From: Rhizoclosmatium globosum
Lineage: Eukaryota; Chytridiomycota; Chytridiomycetes; Chytridiales; Chytriomycetaceae
Direction of reading: 5' to 3'
Assembly: GCA_002104985.1 (NCBI GenBank)
Contig: MCGO01000017.1
Span: forward strand, 579,511-643,510
Length of the DNA stretch: 64,000 bases
This document shows, piece after piece, positions 44,711 through 57,983 of the stretch. Position numbers and translations under genes: made by a program. The notes below the pieces were generated by a model that saw nothing but the letters and a program-made list of their open reading frames with translations, did no database searches and had not been told where the DNA came from. Every line of letters begins with the position of its first letter. The first letter of the stretch is position 1.

Positions 44711-45375
44711 GCTTCTTTGTTGGTATCTTTTAGACTATTCCAACTCGTGGAGAGAATAGTGCTTGCGAGGGGCATGCGATCCTCCTCTGGGACATTTGGA
44801 TGCTTTCGGCAACTGTTGCCACTTAATAGCCCAATTAGTGCCAATGTATAACAAATCAAAAATTAAACACATACTCGCGCTTTCAATGTGTCCTTCTTAT
44901 ACTCTAGCCATGCATTGGTTGTCGATGTCTTCTTCAAATCCTGTCGCATCCGAACAATGCTTGCAGCGGATTCTCGGACTGTATGCTCAATAGCGCTTTG
45001 AAGTCCTTCGGATTCTGCGGCAGGGGCAGCTGAAATCGCAACTGCAGTAGCTTCTTGTTGACGCAGAATCTTTCTATGTTTCGCGCCTTTGTTTTGAAAG
45101 AAATTCTGTGGGATTCGTTAGAAATGAGAGAGGAGTTATATGACACTAGCTACAATGGAGGGTGTGTGTGGAAGATAATCCAGTTGACTGGTTCTTGTGG
45201 GTTGAAGTTTTGATTGTTGACGGGAGGATATGAATGCAATATCGTAGCGTGGGGGTTTGCTTGAGGACTCACTGTGATTCTTGTTTCCGGGACATTCAGT
45301 TGTTGTGCTAGCCGCTGACGATGCTCTTTGTGTGACACTTTGTTTGTGATGCCATAAGTTTGCACACCACGTCAT
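44711..45375 (-). pseudogene. 3'-truncated copy of the HMG-box-like gene
   Basis: Mirror of 41643-42309. It contains the VSHKEHRQRLAQQLNVPETR and DLKKTSTTNAWLEYKK exons and the start of the next exon up to LKDTNKEA. There the duplicated sequence stops and the frame runs into unrelated DNA (LLTHMKVSND). The last 270 residues of the gene are missing, so this copy cannot make the full protein. The truncation point is the inner breakpoint of the inversion. Confidence 0.6.
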
Positions 45376-48300
45376 AGAAAACCTATCTCCTCCCTCAATC
45401 CTTGCCTCCAACTTCAGTAAATGATGAAACACTAAAATACAAAGGCACCCTATAGCTGTTTTCCTGATAACGGCTCAGGGTCCTGAGTAACGTGTGTTGG
45501 CTTCAATTTAATATTTCATCAATCTATTCAATATTTTAACCAGATATTTATATTAACTTTATTAATTTTTATGTGCAGTTTCAGGCATTTCACATTAGTT
45601 GTTCCCGAGTCACAGCCAAGTGGTGTTCAACCAAAACTCAAACCACAAACCTGGCCCAAGTTAAATCCAGGACGACGCCATACTTCTTTATGATGGGAAT
45701 AAAACAATATCAAATTACTGATTTATTTAGCTCTTGTCATGAGCTTGGGCTCTCTTTTACAATGTTCCAGCACATTCTACACTGAGTGAGTCTGTTAATC
45801 TAGCAAATTTACTGAGAAAACGGCAATTGCTTCTTACCTTTCAGTTGTAAAATCATGTGCAATAAACCTCTCCAGCCCTCCACCGCACGATCAAAGGAAA
45901 ACAATAGTCTGCTTCACAGGCTGCCAAAGACAAGGACCACAACACAATCAAGAAGCAAGTTCTTGCTGATATGACCAAGAACAACTAATCAGTCAATTAG
46001 ACTATTTTGGTTGCCAACCGTTTGAATCCACATAGATCAAGCTTTATCCTACTACAGAGTGAAGGAAAAGACTGGAGATTGTGCTGATGGCAATACAATC
46101 TTTTCTGGAAGCCTGATCCATTGCCCACTCAATTGCATTGGCCACAAAATTGCACCTGAAAAAGCATTTGGACTCAACTTGGCCAGCACACAAATGGTTT
46201 GACAAGTGCATGCAGAGACATGAATTTCGTGTAAGAGGCACAACAATGGTGCTGAGATCATCCAAAGCAGAACGGTGTCAAACCAGGATGACAATTCTCC
46301 AATCACTGTTCAAGTAATTCAGAACTGGATGCCTTCAACTGGTATTTCAACCGTTGGTTCGAATAGTTTTTTGAATGAAGCAAATAAAGCAAAACATTAA
46401 GTCTTTAATTTCATTCTTCCCTATCTTCAATCTCAATATAAATACATTGATAACCAAAGTGTTTGTAACCCCAACACTATGGTACAGAAGCTGAATAGCT
46501 CACGTCTTGGATCATCAATCTGACAGACCCAGGTCTCCTGCTGCCAACTTCATTGCATCTTGTTATATCACAATTGTTCTGCGCCAAAAGACAAAGGTTT
46601 TCTTGCACCTTGTGCGGTTGGTAAGGTTGGGTAACAGATTTCTGACAGGCAGGCAGCCACTGAAATTGATATAACCTCAGGATAACCAAATTGATTTCTT
46701 CATTTCTCAATGAAGAAAGTGTTATTGCTTTCTATTTGATTAGCTGCATAGTTGCAAGCACCAAACAGTCTCCAAATCTACTAGTTTGTTAGCTATGTGT
46801 GGGTTATATTATATATTGATGTCTGCCGGCATTCTCTGTTGCTGAGACACCCAACCCCAAGACTCATCTGCACCAAAGTAGTGATGTTCTCAAAACCGTT
46901 TATAATTGCAATCCTGCCAAAATGCGCCTTTTTGCAGAAACCAAAAGAAGCAAAAATGGACAAACAAAATGGGCAAAAATTGATGAATATTTTTTTAAAG
47001 TCACACTAAATCACCACCCAACAAATAGCAATTTTTGTCACTGATCAGGGCCTTAACTATTATGGGACTTTTTTTACATGTGAAAAATGCTCACTGCAGA
47101 CAGCCAATTGATCATGCAACTTTTGCTGGTTTAAAAAATGAGATATGCCAACTTTATTGTGCGTTCACCAGCTTTTCCACTCCTCCTGTCACTTCCCTTG
47201 GCACTCACTTACTTTGTGACTACGAGCAATTGCAATTTGCATTTAGTTCTTGAGCCAAAGAGATACGGTGAAGAAAGATAAGCTGAACTTGAAAATTGAA
47301 AATTCTGCAGTTCAGCACCTCTCTCAAGAATCTTAAGCAGATATCAAAGCAAAAACTAAAATACACAGCAGCAAAAACCACAACCTGCCTAAAAAATGCC
47401 AAACATAAACAAGACCTCAACCAAAGTGTACCTTATAGAAACAGTAGAGCCAAGGTAAATTCCATGATCTATTTTATTTCTGAGTGGTTAATGTATAAAT
47501 CTTTACAATACAAGGCAGTGAACAAACAAATCTATAACCTTTACTGCAGAGGTGGAGGATATGATTCTGTTGCAAACAAGGGTACTGTTGCATTGGTTGA
47601 TTGGGAAACTGGCCCTGTTGAGGATATTGTTGGCTCAATTCCCGTACCGGTCCAGCTCAACTTGAAAAGAGTAAGGAGAAAGAAGGAAAAAAGAGGGGAT
47701 TTGGAATATGGATAATAAAAAGCGAAAAATAGAAACCATTAGCTCCTTCTGTAAACTGGAATGTTTGAGAGTGTGTTGTGGTGTGTTGGTTAGATTCACT
47801 CCGTTCAGTGTGAGCTTGATGACTCCTTAACACAATATAACAAGTGTAAAATTCGAGAATATATATGTTTATTGCAATAGAACATGTCGTTTATTATGAC
47901 TTTGTCAGCTGATGTTAGAACTTGAAAAAGGAGGGTTAATCGAGAATCTACCGCGAGAACGGTACAGTTCGCGAAGTAGCGACTGAAAAAAATAAGGCGT
48001 GTGAGTAATTTTAAACTGACTGAAATACTATTTATAGTCGTATTCGGTGCCGTTCCAAGTAGCGTGAGGGTCCTGAACAATGTAAGGAGAACAGTGAAGT
48101 TCGGGCCTATTCTGAGAATATGAGTGTCTTTGATAAATAAATATAGCATTTCCGCAGCTTTTGGTGGCTTTTGGAGCGATATCCATGACTACAGTCATTG
48201 GGATTGTACTTGAGCCACAACTCAATGCCGTAACTTCAGTTCTTTCTCAAACCTTCTAAAAATTTAATAAGATGTTCAAAACGTATTTATTAAGCTATAC

Positions 48301-50510
48301 ACAAATTTCGAGAAGCGTCGGTGAAGTTGAGCGGTCACAGTTGCTGGGTGTTTTCTCATTGGTTGACCTAGTAACAAATTGTGGAACAATCTGATTGGCC
48401 TACCTATTTTGGTCTGGTATGGTGATTGAGCCATATTGTCCTGTCAGAGCATAATAATGTGCATAAGCGGCTTCTGGATTTTGCTGGAAAACGCTTGCCA
48501 CCATGTATTCACATATTCTTGTGTGACTGGCTGTCCAGGCAGCACATGTTGCACAAAACTACTTGACTAATGTGTCACTATATGAATTTTGAGAAACAGG
48601 TATTTTTCTGTTGTATTCTATGTCAAAAGTACATACTATAGAACCAATATTGCAGCTCCAAGCAACCTCACACAGCCACACAACAAGCACTTGAGAATTG
48701 AAAATAACAGTTGAGGAACAAAGAAAATGCAAGGCTGGAAGTGAAAGGCAAAAGCTAAGGACTCAATAACTCCACTTGTATGTGGCCGTCCTCCCTAAAT
48801 CATTCACTTGCAGCAATTGTAATTGATTTAAACATTGTCCTGGTTGAAGGAGGGGAGGGGAAGAGATGGCTCATATGGAGCTATGGAGTTTAACACTAAT
48901 TAACTTGTTGCAGCAACTGTTACAGTGGACATATTATTATGCCGTTTAAATTTCATATTAACTCATATGTAAAGATTATACAAGTTAAGTTTCGGAGTTC
49001 TTGGGATGACACTCAAAAGAAGTTGTTTTGTTGTTCCTTGGATTTTCTGGAAGTCTCTCAGATTAAGTGACACACTCACTTCCTTTGTTGTAAGTGCCAG
49101 TGTTTTCTACCTGTATTGGATTTGTGCCAGAAGAACATTATTTTTGATGTATATTGCTGTTTTATCTGTGATTCTTTGTGGGAGTTGACTGTTGTTTCTA
49201 CTTATTCTTTGATTTCTCTGAGCAACATTGTCCCTCTGTTGTCTGCTGAGAAATAAATGAGTGTGTCGCTTGATCCGAGGAATTTTCGGAAAATCCAAAG
49301 CCATTGATTCCTTGTTACTATATCAAATAAAGTAGGATTTTAATTGTTATTTTATCGATATCGGTAAAGGTTCACTGCTGAAAACACAGTGGAAATTCAA
49401 AGTCGCTTATTGAAACTAATATCAGCTTTATTGCCTCTATAAAATTGAAATTCAAAATTTAAACAAAATAGTTTTCTTGATATTGAGAAGGAGATTAGAA
49501 TAAAGCAGGCAAAAGAAAGCTCTTCTTGAACAAGAAGATGTGTAACAGCAATAATATTTACTCCTGACTGGACAGGACTTCTTTAATTCAATCAACTGGA
49601 CAAACTTCAATGCGTTGATATGTGCGCATGCGTAAACGCGCTCTTAGTCTGGACAAAAAATAAGGGCTTTATAAGTCCTGATGCTGGGTTGATGCAAAAA
49701 CTCTTACTTCTGCAATTATCTTCATCAACAAAACTGTTTTGATATTCCCTTTCTAACCACAGTTATTTGTTGCTTTATTCTTTAATTTAGGGCTGTTATT
49801 TTGAATATTATGAATCAAATTTGGGAAATAGAAACCAGATGTGACTGTTGGTTTTGTTGGATTTTTTGTTCCTTGGATTTTCCGAAAATTGACTGACGCA
49901 CTCAATGGTTCCCTAATACTCTCTCCTCGTTGTAGCTTAATATTTCTACTTTGCTACCATCTCGCAAAATGAGTTTTGTGTGGCTGTTCTCAGGGTCAAC
50001 TGGTATTTTCATCGTCTTTGTGTTAGAGTGAATGTTGTTAGCCTCTTTGTGTTAGAGTGAATGTTGTTAGCCCCTTGGAACTTGTTGCAAGCTTTGAATC
50101 AAAAAAGATTACATGGTGGTTCAGCTTTATGTAAATACTGGAAAAGGGATCAGTTAAAATTTGCTGCAAAGTCAAGATTTTTCAGCTGATGTCAATCCTA
50201 AAGTAAGAATGTCAACGTCTATACTGGGGTCCTTGGTCTTTTCTGCCAGAGTACTTGTTGACTGTGTGAGTTGAGCGGCTGTTCAAGAGGTTCTTTAGAC
50301 AATCTTTCAGAATGATGGCTGTAATATCCTTAATTTGCTCATATGGAACACATTATATTCTGCAAAAAGCAATGACAACCACGAATGCAGCAAGAAAAAA
50401 TAATGATGGATGATGGGAGTACAGCAAAAATACTCATAAACAAAGGGAATGCAGCAATATATACTAATGACCAAGGGAATGCAGCACAGCAAAAAAACAA
50501 TTATCAAAGC
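45376..50510. other. AT-rich gene-poor block, right arm
   Basis: Mirror of 36495-41642, with the same short tandem and dispersed repeats in opposite order. The minus frame of the left block is kept open here as 47296-47715 plus (139 codons, one residue changed). At 48028-48225 minus, a 65-codon frame is uninterrupted (ends NGTEYDYK), whereas its left-arm counterpart is shifted near the end. I see no gene that I can name. Confidence 0.4.
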
Positions 50511-52656
50511 CTAACGTCGCTGGGGATTCATTTGAGCAAGAAACTGAGTCAGGGATTTACACACAAGATACTTCAATCCTTCGTCTTGAACGACAGATTG
50601 AGCAGACTGAAAAATCATTGTTGTAACGTCTTCCATATTGTCGTGTCTTCCAATTTCCTGAACTACTTTCTGCAGCACATTTTTGAAAGTTTCCTCCAGT
50701 TCTGTACGTTCTTGCTCTTCATACGTCCATACCTTCATCAACTCTGACTGAAGCTCATTATAATTCCTGGATTGAAATCTAAACTCAGCATGCATGTCAG
50801 AAGAACGCTGATGGGCAAGACGCGCGAGACAATTAACAACAATGAGGGCTTCAAAATATTCCTCTCTCTTCAAAAAAAACTTGATGGATTCAATTGCAAC
50901 CTTGATATGTTTGGTTCGATTTTGGGGTGGCCAAACCAAGTTGCACCTCTGCTTGATTTGAGCACAATCTGAGTCATCCTGTGATATGTTGCAATATATC
51001 CACGCATGTTCAAATGATTCAATTCCTTGTCACATTCAGATAAGATCAAGGACGTAAAGATATGGACTTCATAGCTAAGACTATCATGACGACACAAGCT
51101 CAGCAATAATGGTTCAGTGAATGAGGCTGGGTATTCCTTTACCATTGATTCAACCAGTTTCGGATTCACTTCAACAAGATACTGTAATTGATGCTTAGTT
51201 TTATCATGCAAGAAAATAGAAACCAAAAGTCACCTTTGCCCCAAGGCGCGTGAATGCCAAGTTGAGCAAGAGCTTGCACACATATATTTGTGTTATGGAC
51301 TGATTGAAAGCAGCTTCAAGTTTTGGAGCCAATTGAGGGCGCAATGCTGACACATGTGGATTGTAGTTAAGGCTTGAAGTCTTGTTTGGTCCCAACTCAT
51401 ACAACACTGTGCGACAAAACATCACACTGTTGCAAGCAGATGCAATGCAAGCCCATGCTTCGCGCTTGCACGATTCAGGAATTCGCCCAGTGAGAACTGA
51501 ACACAATGTATGTTCAGTAGCTTGCAGCAGCTGAAAAGGTCTATCAACATCATAAATTTAATATCCAGACGTACTTGTTCATAAACCATAGGTGTTTCAA
51601 CTGCAAGAAGTGTCATCAACGACAAGTGTAGGAACTTTAAACTTGAGGCAGTCAACGTAACATATGTTTCCAAATGCTCATGTGAGTAAATAATGCCACT
51701 CCAGTAAAACAACGATGGACTCATGGATACAACCAGAATATTCATGTGAGATGGGTTGACACCAATATTGGCAAGGATACCAAAGCCCTGTAAGGACAAA
51801 TGGTTAAAACCTCAAAATAAGTGGCATATACTTGTTGTACCAGACCCAACTGCTCAATAGCGCTGGCAACGGTAGTATTAAGTCTTCTGGTATTTTCAAC
51901 AACTCTAACACACAGTTGTGTTGACTCATCCATCATTATATCCCCAATATTCTTGCCAAAAACTAAGCTTTGTGTCCCTTGGCGTTCAGACAGACGTAGT
52001 ATAATGTAAAGGATCTGCACCTAGTTGTGTTGGGATGTATAAGCACAGCAACAGTCCTCCAAACAAATGTATACCTTCAGCTCTTGATTAAAAAATCTAT
52101 CAAGGAGTCGACCAAGTAGGCTCAATAAGGCAATGTTACATCCAAATGAAATAGCTTGTTGCGCTTTTTATCAAACAGTTAAGCCAATACACAAAATTAG
52201 AAGACAAACGATCATTTTGGATTGCAGAGAGTAGCATTTGCAATTTGGGCAGCATACTGTCTTCGTCGCTTGCGTCAATCTATTTTTATGTCGTTGGAAT
52301 GGGGATTGCATAACGCAAGAGTCACCTCTTCAACAAAGTTTGATGGAAGTATTCCATGTGAATTCGCTGGTAGGAGGACATCAGGTGCAATCAAGACAGT
52401 GTTTAATTGTGCTTGCTCCGCAGATTTGATGGGATCAACGTTTCCAGTGAATGGAGGAGGCCTGGCGAACACCCGATCAGCAAATGAGAGAGGCCCGAGA
52501 ACAATAAAACCCACCCTTTCCGCAATCTTCTCCCACATCCAAGTCATCGACTCCATCAGCCATGGCGATAGCTGCCTGTTGGAGCCGTGCTGTTAAGGCG
52601 GCAACATCAGCAATTCTTCCTTGGTGAACGCCATCAATTGTAAACCGAGAAAACAT
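50511..52656 (-). CDS. Large helical-repeat protein of unknown function, right-arm copy
   Basis: Mirror of 34350-36494 with the same exons and splice sites. It starts MFSRFTIDGVHQGR (second codon pair differs: Ser for Phe). Here IAERVGFIVLGPLSFADRVF is uninterrupted, so this copy is better in exon 1. Near 50935 an indel in the HPQNRTKH segment breaks the last exon that is intact in the left arm, and another sits near 51465. Each arm corrects the other, which supports sequencing error rather than decay. Confidence 0.55.
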
Positions 52657-52799
52657 ATCCAGCAGCTGTAGTAATAGATCAGATAATGGTATAGATATAA
52701 TTAAAGCAATTGGCGATCCTCACCGCGCTGATTGACTGTGACATGGGGGATTGACAATGATCGACTGTTGTCTGCAAATTTTTCCAGAGGGTATCCGTA

Positions 52800-54030
52800 A
52801 TGCAAGAAGCACTCATGGCGACACAATTGACAGAACCCACGCCACACGCACATAGCGCCTTCGCCGACCTGATTTCCGGAAGTGCGAGTGAAGAACGAAA
52901 ACGAAAAACGAAACGACAGCGAAAACGACAACGAAAACTATTCGCCTTTGGAGCAGCTGGCGATTCCCATTGGTCTCCGGCTTGTGGTAAATTTGGCCGA
53001 GTTCCAGGCCCACACCGATTCTGCTCTTGACGTGTATGTCTCTGACGACGGATCGATATCTGGTTTCAACCTTCATAGTATGGCGGAAGTGTATAACTCA
53101 GGGAAACCCAAGGAAAACCAGAAGTTCGTGAAGGATTTCTTGAAGCTTGAAAGTATGCTCAAAATGAAAGAGAATCTCGGTTATGAATTTGGATTTGCTT
53201 GTGGGCCCAGACTGCTCAGAAGCCGGCAGCTTGCATTTATTACCCCCAATTTGACTGTTGTTTCTATGTTCACTGCTTGGCTCTACAACTACAAGGAGTT
53301 TATCTCTGCTGCTATCAAACAAATTGGACTTCTATCCTTTACCGTGGCGGATTTACAAAAATCCGTCAATCGTATGCTGGAACAAGAAGCCCTTGATCGC
53401 ATCCTGGTTCAAAATGCAAGAGCAGCGTCGCAAGCTCGACCGATTTTTGAGGTAATGAGAATCCGATTGTTGAAAACACACATATTTGACATCCCTTCAA
53501 AGTTCAAACCAAAACGTACTTACGTCCCTGCGACGGCATCCGTTGCAAGCGATAAGCGACAGCGAATTGTCGCACTTTCAGTGGAAAGTGGCTTACAATT
53601 AGTTCGTCACTTGAAAACAACAGCACCATCGTCGTGGACGAACCTGCCTCCGATTTCTTCAAAATTGAAGACACCCAAACAACCTGATTATTCTCAAAAG
53701 ATTACGGACGGGAAAAAAGCTGCGAATTCACTTCTTATTGAGTGAGTGCATTTTGTTTTTGTTTTTTCCATGATTACTCATTTGGAATTAGGGAACCATT
53801 GGAGCAACTTGGTGAGAGAATATATGAAGAAGAAGCTGAAAATACACTTTTGAAGGCCCTCTCAGCAGGTAAGAATGTTTGCATGGCATGTGATCATGGT
53901 TGATATTTTTGTATTCCCAGCTGTTATTGCGAAAGATGTCAAGAAGTCAGAACATCTTATGCGGCAATTGAAAGAAGCGACGACAAAGTATGAAAATTTG
54001 GTGAGGAGTTTGGATGGATGTAGTTTGTGA
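52800..54030 (+). CDS. Protein of unknown function, right-arm copy
   Basis: Mirror of 32977-34206. The first exon begins MQEALMATQLTEPTPHAHSA. The simple GAAAAC-type run encoding the Asn/Glu stretch (52889-52940) differs in length from the left arm, shifting the frame, after which ENYSPLEQLAIPIGLRLVVN continues unchanged to the end (DGCSL). The repeat-length change could be a true allele difference or an assembly error in a low-complexity run. Confidence 0.6.
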
Positions 54031-54172
54031 GAGCTGTTACAGGAGCAGAATGATGTGATTGCAGAAAGATTGCGTTTATTGCTGGTGTCTCAGATTAATA
54101 CAGATTTTATTGTTTAGTTCGACGAAAGAATGCTACAGGTTAGAAACAGGGTTTCTGAAAATCCATCTCAAA

Positions 54173-57100
54173 ATGGATCCAATCACGCCAGCCTCTTCGC
54201 AGCCAACGAGTCCATTCCGTGGCATTCGCCCCAAACAAAGACGCCTCGTAAGCGAATGCCGTCGGGGAACAGTGTAACGGCCCCACCCACTCCCAGCGAC
54301 AACAAACTTCAACACTTGCACCGTGGTTCCGACACGGCCCTCCACACCAACAGCTTCGCCATATCGATTCAAGATTGCCATATCTTTGCGTACAGTGAGT
54401 TTGTTCTGATTGACTCAAATGGGGTATTGATGAGTCATAAGCATTCACAACCACTCCCGAATCAAACGCCAAGCGTCACGTCTTCAATGCATGGAAAAAA
54501 CAATTGCCCACTCTATACTTAGCGACGGCTATCTTTGACGGTTTCGGCACTGTCTATTTACCATACCTGGTTGATATTACAGCCATTTCGTATGTTACCA
54601 TCATGGATGAAGATGTCGCGACGTGAGAATACTCATTTCTTGATATATCTTGTTTCGTCTTGTGCTCATTACATTTGTCTGACAGCCACTATAAAGTATC
54701 ATTGGCAAAGCCTTCATCATTTGACCTCAAAGACGTCCGTGCGTTCATCCAGTCTGAATCAAAATTGGAAATTTCTCATCAAGTTCAGCAAGGTTTGTCG
54801 TTCATTGATGCGGTATTGGTCTCCACAGTCTTTGAAGAAGAGTCCCCCAAGTCCAAATCCATCCTTAGCACCAAAGCAATCGATAGCAACTTTCCTGGGG
54901 GCCTTAAACTTGTTCGAAACTGGCAGGTTGCGGTCGAGTATACCTGCTCCGAACTCCTCTTAAATGTTGGCGTTACGACTTGCCTAGTCTTCAATCAAGG
55001 TTTTACACTCGAAAATGTACCCTTTCTCTTTTAACAATTTGCATTATTCTCTCCAAGGTTCAATCGCGGAGCTTGCTGCTGCCTATTTGAAGAAGCCAAA
55101 TTTGGAATCAGAAATTATCACAATTGGATCTGTTGAGTACGAGCAACTGTCTGGATTTCTGTCAGGGCTGTTTGTTGTCTGCACCTCTGATGCCATCACT
55201 GGTGCGCTCAAAATTTTTTCATTGTCCGAAAAATTTGATCGCACCAAGTATTTTACTCTTGTCCCACTTGTTTCCTGCATCAACCAAGAGAATGTAGTTT
55301 CACTGCATAGAATGGAGGATTTGATGGTGTTAGGCCAGCAAACTTATGTTGGACCGTTAACTGACGCTCAAAAACTGAGAATGTCGCTTGCACCCGATGA
55401 CAGATTCCGACTTATTGAGAACGGAATCATGTTGTTGCAAGCAAAGAAAGATTTCTTGGCCCGTTGGGGAATGTCAGTTGAGAGTCAAATGAAGAGCGTC
55501 AATGCCAACATAATGAAGGTGCCTCGTATGCAAGGAAAGCATGGACATGTTCTTAAGGATAGCTCATTTAGTTCGGAACTTGCCGATGTAAGCCACTATC
55601 ATTGCTTAAAAGCCCGAAATTAACGAATTTTGTCTCAGTACAAAGTTCACAAGTCAGGCAACATAGGCAGTAGTGTATGCGCTGTATTTTCAACTGAGAC
55701 GCCAGAAGCCATGAAGAAGGCGACTTTGTTTTTTGATAAGACCAAAGAGGCATGTGTTCAGTATGGAGTGGAATTGAAGGCCCATTGTGACACCTTTGTG
55801 TGGAAGAATGATGGAAACGTACAAGATACTCTTGCTCGAGCTGTGGCAGAGGTGATGAAGCAGCATGGCGATGTTGCTGTTGTGACTATCTTTTGTTTCA
55901 TGACGAATGATATTACGCACAGCAGCTGTTCGAAGCTCACGAAATTCTTCAATCCAAGTATCAAAGTCGTCTTTTGCTTGTGTGGATTACGGGTTGGTTG
56001 GGAGCGCAACTTCCCAGCCTGTCTGATTATTGGATCCTGGCGTTAAAAATCAATAGAATTGGCGAGGGTATTAATTTTGTTCAGGTTAGTCGTTGATATT
56101 GGTGGTATTGTGTCTAAAGAACTTTAGTTTGTGCGTCCAACACGTCTTGAAAGTTGGACAATTGCTGTCTTTGACTCAGCCACAAGATTAACCACCGAAA
56201 ATCCGGCTCAATTTGTGAAAATGGTTCAAAATACTGGGGAGGAGTTTGGCATGGTTGTGGAAAGACCCGCTATTGCCCATCAAGGCGGGGCGGGCATTCG
56301 GGAGTTTCTGTCGACCATCAAGTCTTCTCGATCAAGTAAATTTGTATTATGTGTGGTTGGGAATGGTGACATTGCCTCTCGGAAGTTGATTGAAAGATGT
56401 GCCGATACAGAACTTGGAATTTTGACATACATCGTCGGAACCCAATCGCTTGACCCAGAATATTGCCATTTCAAAACCGTGCTAGATCTTCTGATGCTTA
56501 TTAACTCCAAGCTGGGTGGGATCAATTTTGTCACAGATTTTAATATCCTTAGTGACGTATCACAGACTGAGGGGGCTATGTTCGTTGCTGGTACAATCAT
56601 GCATCCGCCACAGTATCAAGGCCAGGCGTCGATTGGCTCTGTCGTTGCTTCTATGGACAAAGAGTAAGTCTTCAAACAACATATTATGTGTCGATAACTT
56701 TGCTTGCAGATACGTTACCTACAACGCTGAAGTTGGAGTCCAAGGTCCGCGCGAAAGAATCATCACTAATTTGTCTTCCAAATTTAGTGGACTTTTGAAA
56801 AAGTTTGAAACGAAGCTTCGAGCTCCTTCGCGTGTTATTTACTTCCGTCGTGACGGGGTACTTGAGGAAAATTGTTCTTACGTCGCAAAACGGGAAGTTG
56901 ATATCATGAAAGGTGCCTTGAAGGACTGTGGAGTGGTGGATTGCAGGATCACTTTTATCCTTGTCAACAGAAATCACGGGCGACTCTTTTTTCAGAAAGA
57001 CTGCCTCAACAGTAAAAAGGAAGTTGATTTTGGGACAGTGGTGAACTCTGGTGAGAGTATTTATTTTGGGTGTGAATGTTTACACGTCTGATAGGTGTAA

Positions 57101-57447
57101 CTGAGCCTCACATCCACGATTTTGTCTTGCATTCAGGAGAAAGAGGAGAATCCCCTGTAAACTACCGAGTCATTCTCAATGAAAGTAACTTTAATAATTC
57201 GGAACTTGAAGAGATGTGCTTCAAATTATGCCGTCTGGACACAAAGTTTGTTCAAAATGTTTGAGGTTTTGAATGTCATCAACTTTTAAATAGCACGAGA
57301 ACTACGGCGTTGGTTCCAGCAATTCGCTACGCCAATATTGTGGCAATCCGTGCACTGAGCTACCGCGAGAGCAGGGACTGCCGGATTCGGGCAGAAGATT
57401 TTGAAAATGTTGTTGAGGAGCTGAAGTCGAAAATGTACTTCTCTTGA
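54173..57447 (+). CDS. Argonaute (PAZ-PIWI) protein, right-arm copy, slicer residues altered
   Basis: Mirror of the left-arm Argonaute and the better reading of the two. The PIWI exon runs without break from VRPTRLESWTIAVFDSATRL through RSSKFVLCVVGNGDIASRKL, MFVAGTIMHPPQYQGQASIG, VIYFRRDGVLEENCSYVAKR and ITFILVNRNHGRLFFQKD. After an intron at about 57053-57099 it gives TEPHIHDFVLHSGERGE and PVNYRVILNESNF, and ends LKSKMYFS-stop at 57445-57447, matching the MYF[AVC] end typical of Argonautes. Thr replaces the first catalytic Asp and Arg the last His; the middle Glu (R-E-R-I-I) and Asp (R-D-G-V) remain. A one-base loss near 54225 shifts the N-tail; the left arm is right there. Confidence 0.88.
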
Positions 57448-57983
57448 GAGGTTAAGTTGGTGGTGGGGAGAAGTTGTGTGTGTCAATGATTTGCTGGGGT
57501 CTTGTTCTTCTATTTTCGTCCTTGCTGTTCTCATACTTTGTTGAATTGCTTTCTTTTTGCTGGGAGTTTCACATCCTTGTTTGTCTTGAGCTTGCTGTCC
57601 TTTGTTGATTTCAAATAACCATTTTGCAGATTTACTTCCATAATTTATTGTCTCACAAAATGAATGTCCCATAAACCTCATAGACACCAGTGGCAGTCGG
57701 AAACTACAAGGTCAGAACCTGAACCTGAACCTTAGCCATTTTGCCTTTAAACGGTTGATTTCGTCTTGAAAGAATTAATGTTAGTCAACTCCATGGTATT
57801 TATTTGGAAGGTTTTAAATATCACTTTGTATCGTAAAAGAGAAACTCGAACCCTTTGACTTTAAGAAGCCAAATAACGTAATAACAAATCAATTCTTCCT
57901 CATAGTAGTAGTAATCGATGAATATATTGTGTAAGCGTTGAATCAACAAGACACTTCTTCGTTTATCAAAAATGCCTATTATT
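57448..57983. other. Intergenic spacer between Argonaute and PhoD, right arm
   Basis: Mirror of 29078-29593. It is AT-rich and shows nothing beyond shared 3' untranslated sequence. Confidence 0.4.
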
